Shown one piece after another: positions 31,796 to 40,112 of a DNA stretch of 64,000 bases (positions are counted from its first letter, which is position 1; each line of letters begins with the position of its first letter). The notes below the pieces were generated by a model, which did no database searches, was not told the origin of the DNA, and saw nothing but the letters and a program-made list of their open reading frames with translations. The stretch is from Actinomadura chibensis NBRC 106107 (lineage in GTDB: Bacteria; Actinomycetota; Actinomycetes; Streptosporangiales; Streptosporangiaceae). The stretch covers positions 23,672 to 87,671 of the forward strand of contig NZ_BCQP01000047.1 of the NCBI RefSeq assembly GCF_001552135.1, given 5' to 3'. The position numbers and the translations under genes are program-made.

Positions 31796-32446
31796 ATGAC
31801 CCTCGTGACCGCATCGCCCGCACGGTTGCGCGCGGCCTGGGGAGCCGCGCACGAAACCGTCCCGGGCGTTCCCCGGTGGGCCCGGATCGCGGCGCTGGCG
31901 ATCCCGTTCACGGTCCTGCCGTCGGGGCTGTGGCGGATCGCCGCGTTCACCCTCCACCTGCCGATCATCGACCGCGCCGGGTTCGGGTCCGAGGACATGC
32001 GCGGCGACCTTCCGGTGTGGCTGCCCCTGGAGCTGTACGTGGTGCTGCTGTCGATCGTGTCGGAGGCGTTCGCCTTCCTGGGGATCGGGATGGTCGCGGG
32101 CTGGGGCGAGGTGTTCCCCCGGTGGATCCCGGGGCTGCGCGGACGCCGCGTCCCCACGGCGGCGGCGGTGGTCCCGGCGGCCGTGGGGGCGGCGATCCTG
32201 ACCGTGATGTGGACGTGGACCGTCGTGACCAGCCTCGTCCTCCACGAGACCATCCAAGGGGACCCGCAGCGGGACGACTTCCCCATCGGCTTCCAGGACT
32301 GGAAGGGCGTCCTCGGCGTCGTCGCGTACGTGCCGCTGGTGGCGTGGGGGCCGCTGCTCGCCGCCGTCACGGTCGCCTACTACCGGCGGCGCCGCGCTCA
32401 GGCCAGGCGGCGGCCGCCGTCCCAGACCACGCCGACCTGGCGGTAG
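31796..32446 (+). CDS. Membrane protein of unknown function (216 aa)
   Basis: Four hydrophobic helices near residues 30-48, 78-105, 122-145 and 180-200, with a short basic C-terminus. No family motif recognised. ATG 31796 has GGAAGGGG 6 nt upstream; the frame upstream is open but unconvincing. It follows the TIGR03083-like gene by 72 bp in the same direction and its last 49 bp overlap the convergent acetoacetate-decarboxylase-like gene, so the two genes may interfere with each other. Confidence 0.7.
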   Translation: MTLVTASPARLRAAWGAAHETVPGVPRWARIAALAIPFTVLPSGLWRIAAFTLHLPIIDRAGFGSEDMRGDLPVWLPLELYVVLLSIVSEAFAFLGIGMVAGWGEVFPRWIPGLRGRRVPTAAAVVPAAVGAAILTVMWTWTVVTSLVLHETIQGDPQRDDFPIGFQDWKGVLGVVAYVPLVAWGPLLAAVTVAYYRRRRAQARRRPPSQTTPTWR

Positions 32447-33189
32447 TACGCGGCGATGGGCTCCTCCACGGTGAGGAGGGACAGCTCCTCGGTGGGGGAG
32501 TCGTAGAGGGTCAGCTCGGCGTCGCCCGTCCAGGCCGGGCCCGCCTCGAAGCTCGCCGCGCCCGACTCGATCAGCTCGTCCAGGGCGGCGGGCTGGCCCG
32601 GCTCGATGGACGGCAGGTACCGGTGGTGGGCCATCGGGTGGCCGTTGACGAAGCCGTTCGTCTCGGACGGCCCGCGCAGCGTCACCACGGCCTCGGCGAG
32701 GCGGCGGTCGGCGGCGGCCAGGGTGGCGCCGAACCGGCCGCCCTCGGCGAGGCGGGGCGCGCCCTGCCCGTACGGGTGCGGGCGGGTCTGGTGGATCGAG
32801 CCGAGCTTCTTCGGATAGCCCTGGTGCAGGCCGCGCGCGATGGCGAAGTCCTTGTCGACCCAGATGTAGACGCAGCGGGAGTAGGTCCGCCCCTCGAAGG
32901 AGCAGCGGACGACGACGAAGCACTCCTTGTACTGCGCGCGGACCGGGTCGAGGAGTTCCTCGCCGGACGCCGAGCACGACTGCCAGTCCGCCCAGATGAT
33001 CGCGACCGCGCCCGGGTCCTCGTCGGCCGGGGACAGCGGGGCGGGCAGCAGTTCGGCGACGCGGGCCGGGTCCGTGCGGTACTCGACGGTGAGCAGGTCG
33101 CCCGAGTAGTGCCACGGCGGGCTCGGGATGAGGGACGAGCGGCCCGTCGCCGTCCTCGGGTGCAGGAAGCCTCGCACGGTCGCCACCAC
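32398..33189 (-). CDS. Acetoacetate-decarboxylase-family enzyme
   Basis: Protein of 263 residues of the ADC superfamily. The Schiff-base lysine region is visible in GYPKKLGSIHQTRPHPYG near residue 125, with the substrate-pocket segments FVVVRCSFEGRTYSRCVYIWVD before it. ADC homologues decarboxylate beta-keto acids or act as aldolase-dehydratases on pyruvate adducts; the latter would fit an aromatic ring-fission pathway. Operator site F lies 18 bp upstream. GTG start 33189 after GGGAGGAC. It is divergent from the glutamine-synthetase-like gene across a two-operator region. Confidence 0.85.
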   Translation of the reverse strand: MVATVRGFLHPRTATGRSSLIPSPPWHYSGDLLTVEYRTDPARVAELLPAPLSPADEDPGAVAIIWADWQSCSASGEELLDPVRAQYKECFVVVRCSFEGRTYSRCVYIWVDKDFAIARGLHQGYPKKLGSIHQTRPHPYGQGAPRLAEGGRFGATLAAADRRLAEAVVTLRGPSETNGFVNGHPMAHHRYLPSIEPGQPAALDELIESGAASFEAGPAWTGDAELTLYDSPTEELSLLTVEEPIAAYYRQVGVVWDGGRRLA

Positions 33190-33207
33190 GTCCTCCCGGA
33201 AACAAAG

Positions 33208-33225
33208 TCGTTTGGGCCCGTACGG
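33208..33225. promoter_or_regulatory. Super-cluster operator site F
   Basis: TCGTTTGGGCCCGTACGG, 17 of 18 matches to the pattern. It lies between the ADC-like gene (leftward) and the GS-like gene (rightward). The right arm also forms TACGGT, a possible -10 box for rightward transcription. Confidence 0.72.
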
Positions 33226-33314
33226 TAGTTGGTTCCGCCGGGATCCGCCACTCCGGCGCTGGTGGTCGGCGCATTCGGGGCAGGAGTCTTGTCAGGAGTC
33301 TCCCGGCCGCCATA

Positions 33315-33332
33315 TGGTTTGAGCCCAAATGA
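33315..33332 (+). promoter_or_regulatory. Super-cluster operator site G
   Basis: TGGTTTGAGCCCAAATGA, 15 of 18 to the symmetric form, ending 15 bp before the GTG of the GS-like gene. TATGGT at 33313-33318 overlaps the left arm as a possible -10 box. Its centre is 107 bp from that of site F. Confidence 0.65.
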
Positions 33333-33347
33333 CCTGAGGGAGTGTGC

Positions 33348-34688
33348 GTGAGCCGACCGGTCGAGGACGTGGTGAAACGGCTGGCCGCCGACGGGATCGA
33401 CGTGGTCCGGGTGTCCTACGCCGATCTGATCGGCGTCGAGCGCGCCCGGGACGTGCTCGTCGAGCGGCTGCCCGCGGCCATGGAGCACGGGCTGTCGTTC
33501 TGCCGCGCGGTCTACCACACGACGCCCGGCGGCGAGACCGTCGACGTCCCCGGCGGGCTGGACGCCGGGCTCCCGGACATCCGCGTCCGGCCCGACCTGT
33601 CCACCATCGCCCCGATCCCGTGGGAGGACGGCGTCGCGTCCTGCGTCGGCGACGCGTTCGAGCCGGACGGCGACGACCCCTGCCCCGAGGCGCCCCGCGA
33701 GGTGCTGCGGCGGGCCGTCGCGCGGCTCGGCGAATTGGGGCTGGACGCCGTCGCCGGGCCCGAGCTGGAGTACTACGTGTGCGACCCGGACCCGTCCTCG
33801 CCGACCGGGTGGCGCCGGTACGGGGACGCGACCGGCAACGTCTACACCGCCGGGCGCAAGGGCGACCCGGACGGCCACCTGCTCCGCGTCCTCCGCCACC
33901 TGCGCGACCTCGGCCTCGGCGTGACGATGGGCAACCACGAGTTCGGCGGCGGGCAGTTCGAGATCAACCTGCACCACTCCGGCGCGCTCGACGCCGCCGA
34001 CCGCGCGTTCCGGTTCAAGGCGGGCGTCCAGGAGATCGCCCGGTCGGAGGGACGGCTCGCGACCTTCATGGCCAAGCCGTTCAACGACCAGGACGGGTCC
34101 GGGTTCCACGTCCACCTGTCCTGCCTGGACGCCGACGGCCGCAGCGTCTTCGCCGGTTCTCACGCTGACGGGCTGTCCGACACCGCGCACCACGCGATCG
34201 CGGGAGTGCTGGAGCACGCGCCCGCGCTCGCCGCGCTGCTCAACCCGACGATCAACTCCTACAAGCGGTTCGGGCCCGACAGCCTCGCCCCGTGGCTGAC
34301 CGACTGGGGGCTCGACAACCGCAGCGCCATGGTCCGGATCCCGCCGGAGCGGGGCGAGGCGTCCCGGATGGAGGTCCGGCTCGGGGACGCCTCCGCCAAC
34401 CCCTACCTCGGCATCGCGGGCCTGATCGCCGCCGTCTACCTGGGCATCCGCGACAAGGCCGTCCCGCCGCCGCCGCTGGAGGGCTACGGCTACGACGCCG
34501 CGAAGGCGCCCGTCCTGCCCGGCGACCTGCCGACCGCGCTGGACGCCCTCGCCGCCGACGAGGCCCTCGCCGACGTGCTCGGCGAGCAGTTCGTCACCGC
34601 CTTCCTGGCCTACAAGCGGGACGAGGTCGCGCGCTTCCGCCGGCACGTCACCGACTGGGAGTTCACCGAGTACGCCTACCACCTCTGA
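33348..34688 (+). CDS. Glutamine-synthetase-like gamma-glutamyl-amine ligase (PuuA/GlnA3 type)
   Basis: GS-fold ATP-dependent ligase of 446 residues. Seen: metal and substrate residues in GPELEYYV near 140, NHEFGGGQFEINLHH near 195 (the E-x-N-L-x-H metal site), FMAKPFNDQDGSGFHVHLS near 240, NPTINSYKRF near 300, RIPPERGEASRMEVRLGDASANPY near 330. The Tyr adenylylation site of true GlnA is absent, as in PuuA, GlnA3 and the aniline-pathway ligases, which join glutamate to amines. GTG 33348 is chosen over GTG 33342 because GAGGGAG ends 5 nt before it. First gene of an operon with a P450. Confidence 0.9.
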   Translation: MSRPVEDVVKRLAADGIDVVRVSYADLIGVERARDVLVERLPAAMEHGLSFCRAVYHTTPGGETVDVPGGLDAGLPDIRVRPDLSTIAPIPWEDGVASCVGDAFEPDGDDPCPEAPREVLRRAVARLGELGLDAVAGPELEYYVCDPDPSSPTGWRRYGDATGNVYTAGRKGDPDGHLLRVLRHLRDLGLGVTMGNHEFGGGQFEINLHHSGALDAADRAFRFKAGVQEIARSEGRLATFMAKPFNDQDGSGFHVHLSCLDADGRSVFAGSHADGLSDTAHHAIAGVLEHAPALAALLNPTINSYKRFGPDSLAPWLTDWGLDNRSAMVRIPPERGEASRMEVRLGDASANPYLGIAGLIAAVYLGIRDKAVPPPPLEGYGYDAAKAPVLPGDLPTALDALAADEALADVLGEQFVTAFLAYKRDEVARFRRHVTDWEFTEYAYHL

Positions 34689-34698
34689 GGGGGCCCGG

Positions 34699-35949
34699 TT
34701 GCCGCACGAGACCCTGGCCGTGGACCTCGCCGACCTGGACAACTTCATGGACGGCGAGACGCCCTGGCGGATGTTCGCGGAACTGCGCCGCGCCGCGCCC
34801 GTCCACTGGAACCCCGAGCCGGACGGGCGCGGCTTCTGGTCCCTGACCCGGCACGCCGACATCGTCGCCGCCGACCGCGACGCCGCCACGTTCACCTCCG
34901 AGCGGTTCGTGAACCTGGAGGAGGTGGACGAGCGCCAGGCCGAGATCCGCCGCTCCATGCTGGAGATGGACGGCCCGCGCCACCTGGCGCTGCGCCGCCT
35001 GCTGTCCCGCGAGTTCACGCCCCGCGCCGTCGCCGGGTACGCGACGTTCCTGCGCGGCCTCACCGCCCGCACCCTCGACGCCGCGCTGACCGCGGACGCG
35101 TTCGACTTCGTCGCCGAGATCGCCGCCGACTTCCCGATCAACGTGCTGGCCCGGATGCTGGACGTCCCCGACGGCGACACCCGCAAGCTCATCGACTGGG
35201 GCAACCGGATCATCGCCAACACCGACCCCGACTACGCGGACGTCCTGCTGCACAGCGCGGAGAGCGAGCTGTACCGCGACCTCCCGTTCCGCAGCCCCGC
35301 CTCGCTGGAGGTCTTCGAGTACGGGCGCGAGCTCGCCGCCCGCCGCCGCGGCGGGGCCGGCACCGACCTGATCAGCCGCCTCGTCAACCAGCCCCCGGCG
35401 GACGGCGTGCCCCTCTCCGAGCGCGACTTCGACAACTACTTCCTGCTGCTCGTCGTCGCCGGGAACGAGACGACCCGGCACGCCATCACGCACGCCATGC
35501 GCGCGCTGATCGACCACCCGGACCAGGCGGAGCGCCTGCGCGACGACCCCGGCCTGATGCCGGGCGCGGTTGAGGAGTTCCTGCGCTGGGCGTCGCCCGT
35601 CTACCACTTCCGCCGCACCGCGACCCGCGACACGGTGATGGGCGGCGCGCGGATCCGGGAGGGCGACAAGGTCGTGCTGTGGTTCGCGTCCGGCAACCGC
35701 GACGAGAACGTCTTCGCCGACCCGGACCGCTTCGACGTCACCCGCAGCCCGAACGACCACATCGCCTTCGGAAAGGGCGGCCCGCACTACTGCCTGGGCG
35801 CCGCCCTGGCGCGCCTGGAGATGCGCATCATGTTCGAGGAACTCCTGCCGCGCCTGGCGGACATCCGCCTGGCGGGCGAGCCCCGCCGCGTCCGCTCCAA
35901 CTTCGTCAACGGCATCAAGGAGATGCCCGTGACCGTCGCCCTCGCCTAG
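34699..35949 (+). CDS. Cytochrome P450
   Basis: Haem-thiolate monooxygenase of 416 residues. The I-helix oxygen-activation motif LVVAGNETTRHA lies near 245, the EXXR motif in EEFLRWASP near 290, and the haem-binding loop FGKGGPHYCLGAALAR near 355 with the Cys ligand. The extra residue in the loop (GGPHYCLG) is like CYP124/125/142-type actinobacterial P450s. It starts with TTG 10 bp after the GS-like gene (GGGGG upstream) and is therefore co-transcribed under the shared operator. It may hydroxylate the gamma-glutamylated amine or its ring; no ferredoxin gene is adjacent. Confidence 0.92.
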   Translation: MPHETLAVDLADLDNFMDGETPWRMFAELRRAAPVHWNPEPDGRGFWSLTRHADIVAADRDAATFTSERFVNLEEVDERQAEIRRSMLEMDGPRHLALRRLLSREFTPRAVAGYATFLRGLTARTLDAALTADAFDFVAEIAADFPINVLARMLDVPDGDTRKLIDWGNRIIANTDPDYADVLLHSAESELYRDLPFRSPASLEVFEYGRELAARRRGGAGTDLISRLVNQPPADGVPLSERDFDNYFLLLVVAGNETTRHAITHAMRALIDHPDQAERLRDDPGLMPGAVEEFLRWASPVYHFRRTATRDTVMGGARIREGDKVVLWFASGNRDENVFADPDRFDVTRSPNDHIAFGKGGPHYCLGAALARLEMRIMFEELLPRLADIRLAGEPRRVRSNFVNGIKEMPVTVALA

Positions 35950-36025
35950 CCGCACGGGGCGGCGTCGGCCGCTGGGCTACTGGGGAGTAGGGTTGGCGTC
36001 GGCCTGAGGCTGGAGGGTGGACGTC

Positions 36026-37114
36026 ATGGCGGGTGGCGGTGGTGCGGTGAGCGGGCTCGCGCGGGTCGCGGAGAGGGTTCCGCCTCCGGCGGTGAGCGCG
36101 TTCCTGCGGGCGGTGTTCGGGCTGCCCGGGCCGGTCCGGCGGCTGATCGCCGGGGCGCCCGTCCGGCTGGACGGCCAGGAGCTCTCGCTGGACGCCCAGT
36201 TCCTCCTGCGGCTGGTCAGCCTGGACGGCTCCAACCTGAGCTCGCCCACGGTGGCGGAGGCGCGGCGCGGCCTCGCGCGGAGCCAGCTCTATCTGAGGCG
36301 CGTCCCGGCGCGGCCCGTCGGGACGAAGGAGGTGGACGCGGGCGGCGTCCCGGCGCGGCTCTACACGCCGCGCGGGCTGCCGGACGGGTCCCCGCTGCTC
36401 GTCTTCTACCACGGCGGCGGATGGGTGATCGGCGACCTCGACACGCACGACACGGTGTGCCGGTACCTGGCGGTGCACGCGGAGGTGCGCGTCCTGTCGG
36501 TGGACTACCGGCTCGCGCCCGAGCACCGCTACCCGGCGGCGGCCGACGACGCGCTCGCCGCCTACGCCTACGCGGCGGCGAACGCCGGGGCGCTCGGCGC
36601 CGACCCCGACGCGATCGCGGTCGGCGGCGACAGCGCGGGCGGCAACCTCGCCGCCGTGGTCGGGGTGCTCGCCGGGCGCCGTCCCGACTTCGCGCTGCTG
36701 CTCTACCCGGCGACCGACATGACGGTGCGGCGCAGGTCGCGGGAGGTGTTCGGCGACGGCTTCCACCTGACCGACGCCGACATGGTCTGGTTCAGCGACC
36801 ACTACTGCCCGGACGTCGGCCGCCGCGCCGAGCCCAAGGCGTCCCCGCTGCTGGCCGAAGACCTGAGCGGATTCCCGGCGACGTACCTGGTCACGGCGGG
36901 GTTCGACCCGCTGCGGGACGAGGGCGAGGCGTTCGCGAAGCGGCTGGAGGAGGCCGGGGCGCCGGTCGCCCTGCGGCGGCAGGAGGACCTCTTCCACGGC
37001 TTCGTCAACACGTGGTCGCTCGGCGGACGCTTCCGGGAGGCGCTGTCCGAGGCGGCCGGGGCCCTGCGCACCGGTCTGTACGCGGGGCCCCGGAAACGGG
37101 ACGGGCGCGGCTAG
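36026..37114 (+). CDS. Alpha/beta hydrolase, hormone-sensitive-lipase (HSL) type
   Basis: Esterase of 362 residues with an N-terminal cap of about 120 residues. HSL hallmark HGGGWVIGD near residue 131 (oxyanion hole), nucleophilic Ser in GGDSAGGN near 206, acid in AGFDPLRDE near 300 and catalytic His in LFHGFVN near 328. Substrate unknown, short-chain esters are usual. ATG 36026 is chosen because GGAGGG lies 9 nt upstream; GTG 36017 is too close to it. The 76-bp upstream gap has no copy of the cluster operator. Stops overlap by 4 bp with the convergent dehydrogenase gene. Confidence 0.88.
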   Translation: MAGGGGAVSGLARVAERVPPPAVSAFLRAVFGLPGPVRRLIAGAPVRLDGQELSLDAQFLLRLVSLDGSNLSSPTVAEARRGLARSQLYLRRVPARPVGTKEVDAGGVPARLYTPRGLPDGSPLLVFYHGGGWVIGDLDTHDTVCRYLAVHAEVRVLSVDYRLAPEHRYPAAADDALAAYAYAAANAGALGADPDAIAVGGDSAGGNLAAVVGVLAGRRPDFALLLYPATDMTVRRRSREVFGDGFHLTDADMVWFSDHYCPDVGRRAEPKASPLLAEDLSGFPATYLVTAGFDPLRDEGEAFAKRLEEAGAPVALRRQEDLFHGFVNTWSLGGRFREALSEAAGALRTGLYAGPRKRDGRG

Positions 37115-38538
37115 AGCGGCAGCCCCGTGAGGATCATGACCTTCTCCTCGGTGTAGTCGGCCATCGCCGACCGCAGTCCCTCGCGTCCGACGCCCGAGTC
37201 CTTGACGCCGCCGTACGGCATCTGGTCGGCGCGGTAGGACGGGACGTCCCCGATCACCACGCCGCCGACGTCCAGCTCGCGGTGCGCGCGGAACGCGATG
37301 TCGAGGTTGCGGGTGAACACGCCCGCCTGGAGCCCGAACTTGGAGTCGTTGACGAGGGCGAACGCCTCGTCGACGCCGTCCACCGGCTGGACGAGCATGA
37401 CCGGGCCGAAGACCTCCTCGCGGGAGACCTTGGCGTCGTCGGGGACGTTCGCGAGGACGGTCGGCGCGTAGGCCGCGCCCTCGCGGGTGCCGCCGGTGAG
37501 GACCTTCGCGCCCGCGGCGACGGCCTCGTCCACCCAGGACTCGACGCGCTCGGCCGCCTCCTGGCTGACGAGCGGGCCGACCTGGGTCTTGTCGTCCCAC
37601 GGGTCGCCGGTGACGAGCCCGGCGACCGTCTCGACGAGCTTCGGCACGAACTCCTCGTACACCGAGCGGTCGACGTAGACGCGCTGGACGGCGATGCAGC
37701 TCTGCCCCGCCTGGTAGTTGGAGAACAGCCCGATGCGCTTGGCGGCCCAGTCGAGGTCGGCGTCCGGCAGGACGACGGCCGCGCCGTTCCCGCCGAGTTC
37801 GAGGGTGACGTGCTTGCGCGGCGCGCGGTCGTTGATCGCCCAGCCGACCGGCACCGAGCCGGTGAACGAGACGATCGGCAGGCGCGGGTCGTCCACCAGC
37901 GCGGACGCCCGGTCGTTCGGCACCGGCAGGATCGAGAACATCCCGGCGGGCAGGTCGGTCTCGGCGAGCAGCTCGCCGAGCAGCAGCGCCGACAGCGGCG
38001 TCGCGGGGGCGGGCTTCAGCACGATCGGGGTGCCCGCCGCGATCGCCGGAGCGATCTTGTGGGCGGCGAGGTTCAGCGGGAAGTTGAACGGCGAGATGCC
38101 GAGCACCGGGCCGCGCGGCACGCGGGTGATGTAGGCGATCCGGCCCTCGGCGGCGGGGTCGGTGTCGAGCCGCTGGGTGGTGGCGCTGAACCGGCGGGCC
38201 TCCTCGGCGGCGAACCGGAACGTGGAGATCGCGCGGGTCACCTCGCCGCGCGCCCAGAGCAGCGGCTTGCCGTTCTCGCCGGTGATCAGCCGGGCGACCT
38301 CCTCGGACCGCTCGGCGAGCCGCGCGGACACGTGCGCGAGCGCCTCGGCCCGGACGTGCAGCGGCAGCGCGGCGGCCCGCGCCCGGAGCGCGTCGGCGGC
38401 GGCGACGGCCTCCTCCACCTGCTCCGGCGTCGGGACGGCCGCCGTCCCGACCACGCGGCCGTCGTAGGGGTGCGTAACGGTGAGCTCGCCGGCACCGGTC
38501 TCGGGCCGGCCGGCCAGCCAGAATGGAGTCACGTTCAT
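37111..38538 (-). CDS. Aldehyde dehydrogenase (succinate-semialdehyde or GABA-aldehyde type)
   Basis: Dehydrogenase of 475 residues. Catalytic Glu in LELGGNGAAVV near 245, catalytic Cys in YQAGQSCIAVQRV near 280, FTGSVPVG near 222 and PYGGVKDSGVGREG near 448. It directly follows a PucR regulator gene (4-bp gap, same strand) and lies beside a divergently transcribed gabT. This arrangement resembles the Streptomyces coelicolor SCO5655-SCO5657 region for polyamine and GABA use; exact substrate is inferred as a GABA-pathway semialdehyde. Confidence 0.88.
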   Translation of the reverse strand: MNVTPFWLAGRPETGAGELTVTHPYDGRVVGTAAVPTPEQVEEAVAAADALRARAAALPLHVRAEALAHVSARLAERSEEVARLITGENGKPLLWARGEVTRAISTFRFAAEEARRFSATTQRLDTDPAAEGRIAYITRVPRGPVLGISPFNFPLNLAAHKIAPAIAAGTPIVLKPAPATPLSALLLGELLAETDLPAGMFSILPVPNDRASALVDDPRLPIVSFTGSVPVGWAINDRAPRKHVTLELGGNGAAVVLPDADLDWAAKRIGLFSNYQAGQSCIAVQRVYVDRSVYEEFVPKLVETVAGLVTGDPWDDKTQVGPLVSQEAAERVESWVDEAVAAGAKVLTGGTREGAAYAPTVLANVPDDAKVSREEVFGPVMLVQPVDGVDEAFALVNDSKFGLQAGVFTRNLDIAFRAHRELDVGGVVIGDVPSYRADQMPYGGVKDSGVGREGLRSAMADYTEEKVMILTGLPL

Positions 38539-38542
38539 ACGT

Positions 38543-40021
38543 TCACGCTATCTCCGGCGAGCCGGGAGGCGAGTCGCCACGATGTCCAATCGGCCCGGCG
38601 CCGCTGGACGAGATGGCGAGCGCGATCCACAGTTCGGCGCGGACGGCCGGATCGTCCGGGTCGCGGCCGAGCACCTCGGCCGCCCGGCGCATCCGGGAGC
38701 GGAGCGTGTGCCGGTGGACGCCGAGCGCCCGCGCCGCCGCCTCGCCCTGCCCGTTCGCCGCGACGTACGCCTGGACGGTCCCGACCAGGCCCTCCGCGCG
38801 CAGCGGTGCGAGGAGCGCGGCGGCGAAGGCGTTCGCCGGGCCGGGCTCCAGCAGCCGCAGGACGCCCTGGCCGGGGAGGTCGGCGTAGCGCAGGACGTCC
38901 CGCCGCGCCCGGACGGCGGCGGCGAGCGCCTCCTCCGCCTGCCGCAGCGCCGCCGGAAGATCGTCCGCGGCCGGGTCGCTGACGCCGACCGGGCCGGTGC
39001 CCGCGAGCAGCGGCTCGACCGCGCCGAGCAGCCCGTCCGGGACGATCACCGCGGCGTGCCCGCCGAGCGGCAGCACCAGGCAGCGGGCCCCGGCGGGGTC
39101 GGACTCCAGCGCGTCCGGCACGGCGGGCCCGCCCGCGCAGGCCAGCACGCGGACCGGTCCGCGCGGCACCTCGGGGCCGTCGCCGGGCCGGCCGAGCAGC
39201 AGCGCCGCGACCGAGGCCCGCAGGTCGCGGCCGGTGCGCGGGGTCTCGGACTGCAGCGTCAGCAGCGCGACGGCCGCGCCGACGATGGTGTGCGCGGCGT
39301 GCGGGAGCGGCGCGCCCGTCCCGACGGCGAGGAACCCGCGCGGCCGCCCGCCGAGCCCGATCCGCTGCACGACGACGTGGTCGTCGGGGACGGCGAGGGC
39401 CAGGCTCGCGGCCGTCCCGCCGTCCGCCGTCCGGCGGCGCAGCCGGGGCAGCTCGGGCGCGATCGCGGCGGCGCGGTCGCGGGCGGCGGCGGGCTCGGCG
39501 TGCCGGACGTCCCCCGCCGGGTCGAGCAGCAGCGCCCACCCGCCGAGCAGCCGGGCGAGCCGGGCGACGAGCGCGCCGGGCCCGGTGAGGGCGGCGCGGG
39601 TCAGCTCCCGCTGCGCCTGGAACGCGCGGGTGACGTCCTCGTACCACTCGGCGGCGAGCATCCGCGAGACGGCCTTGCCGATCGCGATGAACGGGGTGGG
39701 CCGGGGCACCTCCAGCAGGACGAGCCCCTGCTCCCGCGCCGCCGCGAGCAGCTCCGCCGGGACGGTGTCGTGGATGACGCCGACCGCGAAGCCGAGCCCG
39801 GCGACGCCCCGTCCGACCAGGCGCGACACGTACGCGGCGGCGTTCGCCGGGGTCAGCCGCATGCCGGTGGTGAGGACGAGCTCGCCGCCCTCCAGGAAGG
39901 GCGTCGGGTCCTCCAGCTCGCTGACCGCGACCCAGACGACCGGCGTCTCCGGGAGCGGGCCGGTGCGCGAGCGCAGGCCGAGCTGGGGGAGCGCGGCGAC
40001 GGTGGCCAGAGTGGGCGGCAT
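38543..40021 (-). CDS. PucR-family transcriptional regulator
   Basis: Regulator of 492 residues with an N-terminal PucR domain (VSELEDPTPFLEGGELVLTTGMRL near 30-55 and FAVGVIHDTVPAELLAAA near 78), a central GGDEF-like/CdaR region, and a C-terminal helix-turn-helix (AYVAANGQGEAAARALGVHRHTLRSRMRR, cut by residues here to its key part ALGVHRHTLRSR near 445). Homologues such as EpuRI of Streptomyces control polyamine and GABA genes. It is divergent from gabT (91-bp gap with a GGGACGG/CCGTCCC dyad) and co-oriented with the dehydrogenase, so it probably controls both. Confidence 0.88.
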   Translation of the reverse strand: MPPTLATVAALPQLGLRSRTGPLPETPVVWVAVSELEDPTPFLEGGELVLTTGMRLTPANAAAYVSRLVGRGVAGLGFAVGVIHDTVPAELLAAAREQGLVLLEVPRPTPFIAIGKAVSRMLAAEWYEDVTRAFQAQRELTRAALTGPGALVARLARLLGGWALLLDPAGDVRHAEPAAARDRAAAIAPELPRLRRRTADGGTAASLALAVPDDHVVVQRIGLGGRPRGFLAVGTGAPLPHAAHTIVGAAVALLTLQSETPRTGRDLRASVAALLLGRPGDGPEVPRGPVRVLACAGGPAVPDALESDPAGARCLVLPLGGHAAVIVPDGLLGAVEPLLAGTGPVGVSDPAADDLPAALRQAEEALAAAVRARRDVLRYADLPGQGVLRLLEPGPANAFAAALLAPLRAEGLVGTVQAYVAANGQGEAAARALGVHRHTLRSRMRRAAEVLGRDPDDPAVRAELWIALAISSSGAGPIGHRGDSPPGSPEIA

Positions 40022-40051
40022 CGCAATCCCTGTGCAAAGTGTCCATCCGGA

Positions 40052-40071
40052 GGGACGGAATTCGCCGTCCC
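40052..40071. promoter_or_regulatory. Candidate PucR operator between pucR and gabT
   Basis: GGGACGG-N6-CCGTCCC, a perfect 7-bp inverted repeat in the 91-bp divergent gap. It lies about 40 bp before the gabT start and 30 bp before that of the regulator. Confidence 0.45.
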
Positions 40072-40112
40072 GTACTGTTCATCGTAGGCGGCGCCCGGCC
40101 TATGTTCGGGCC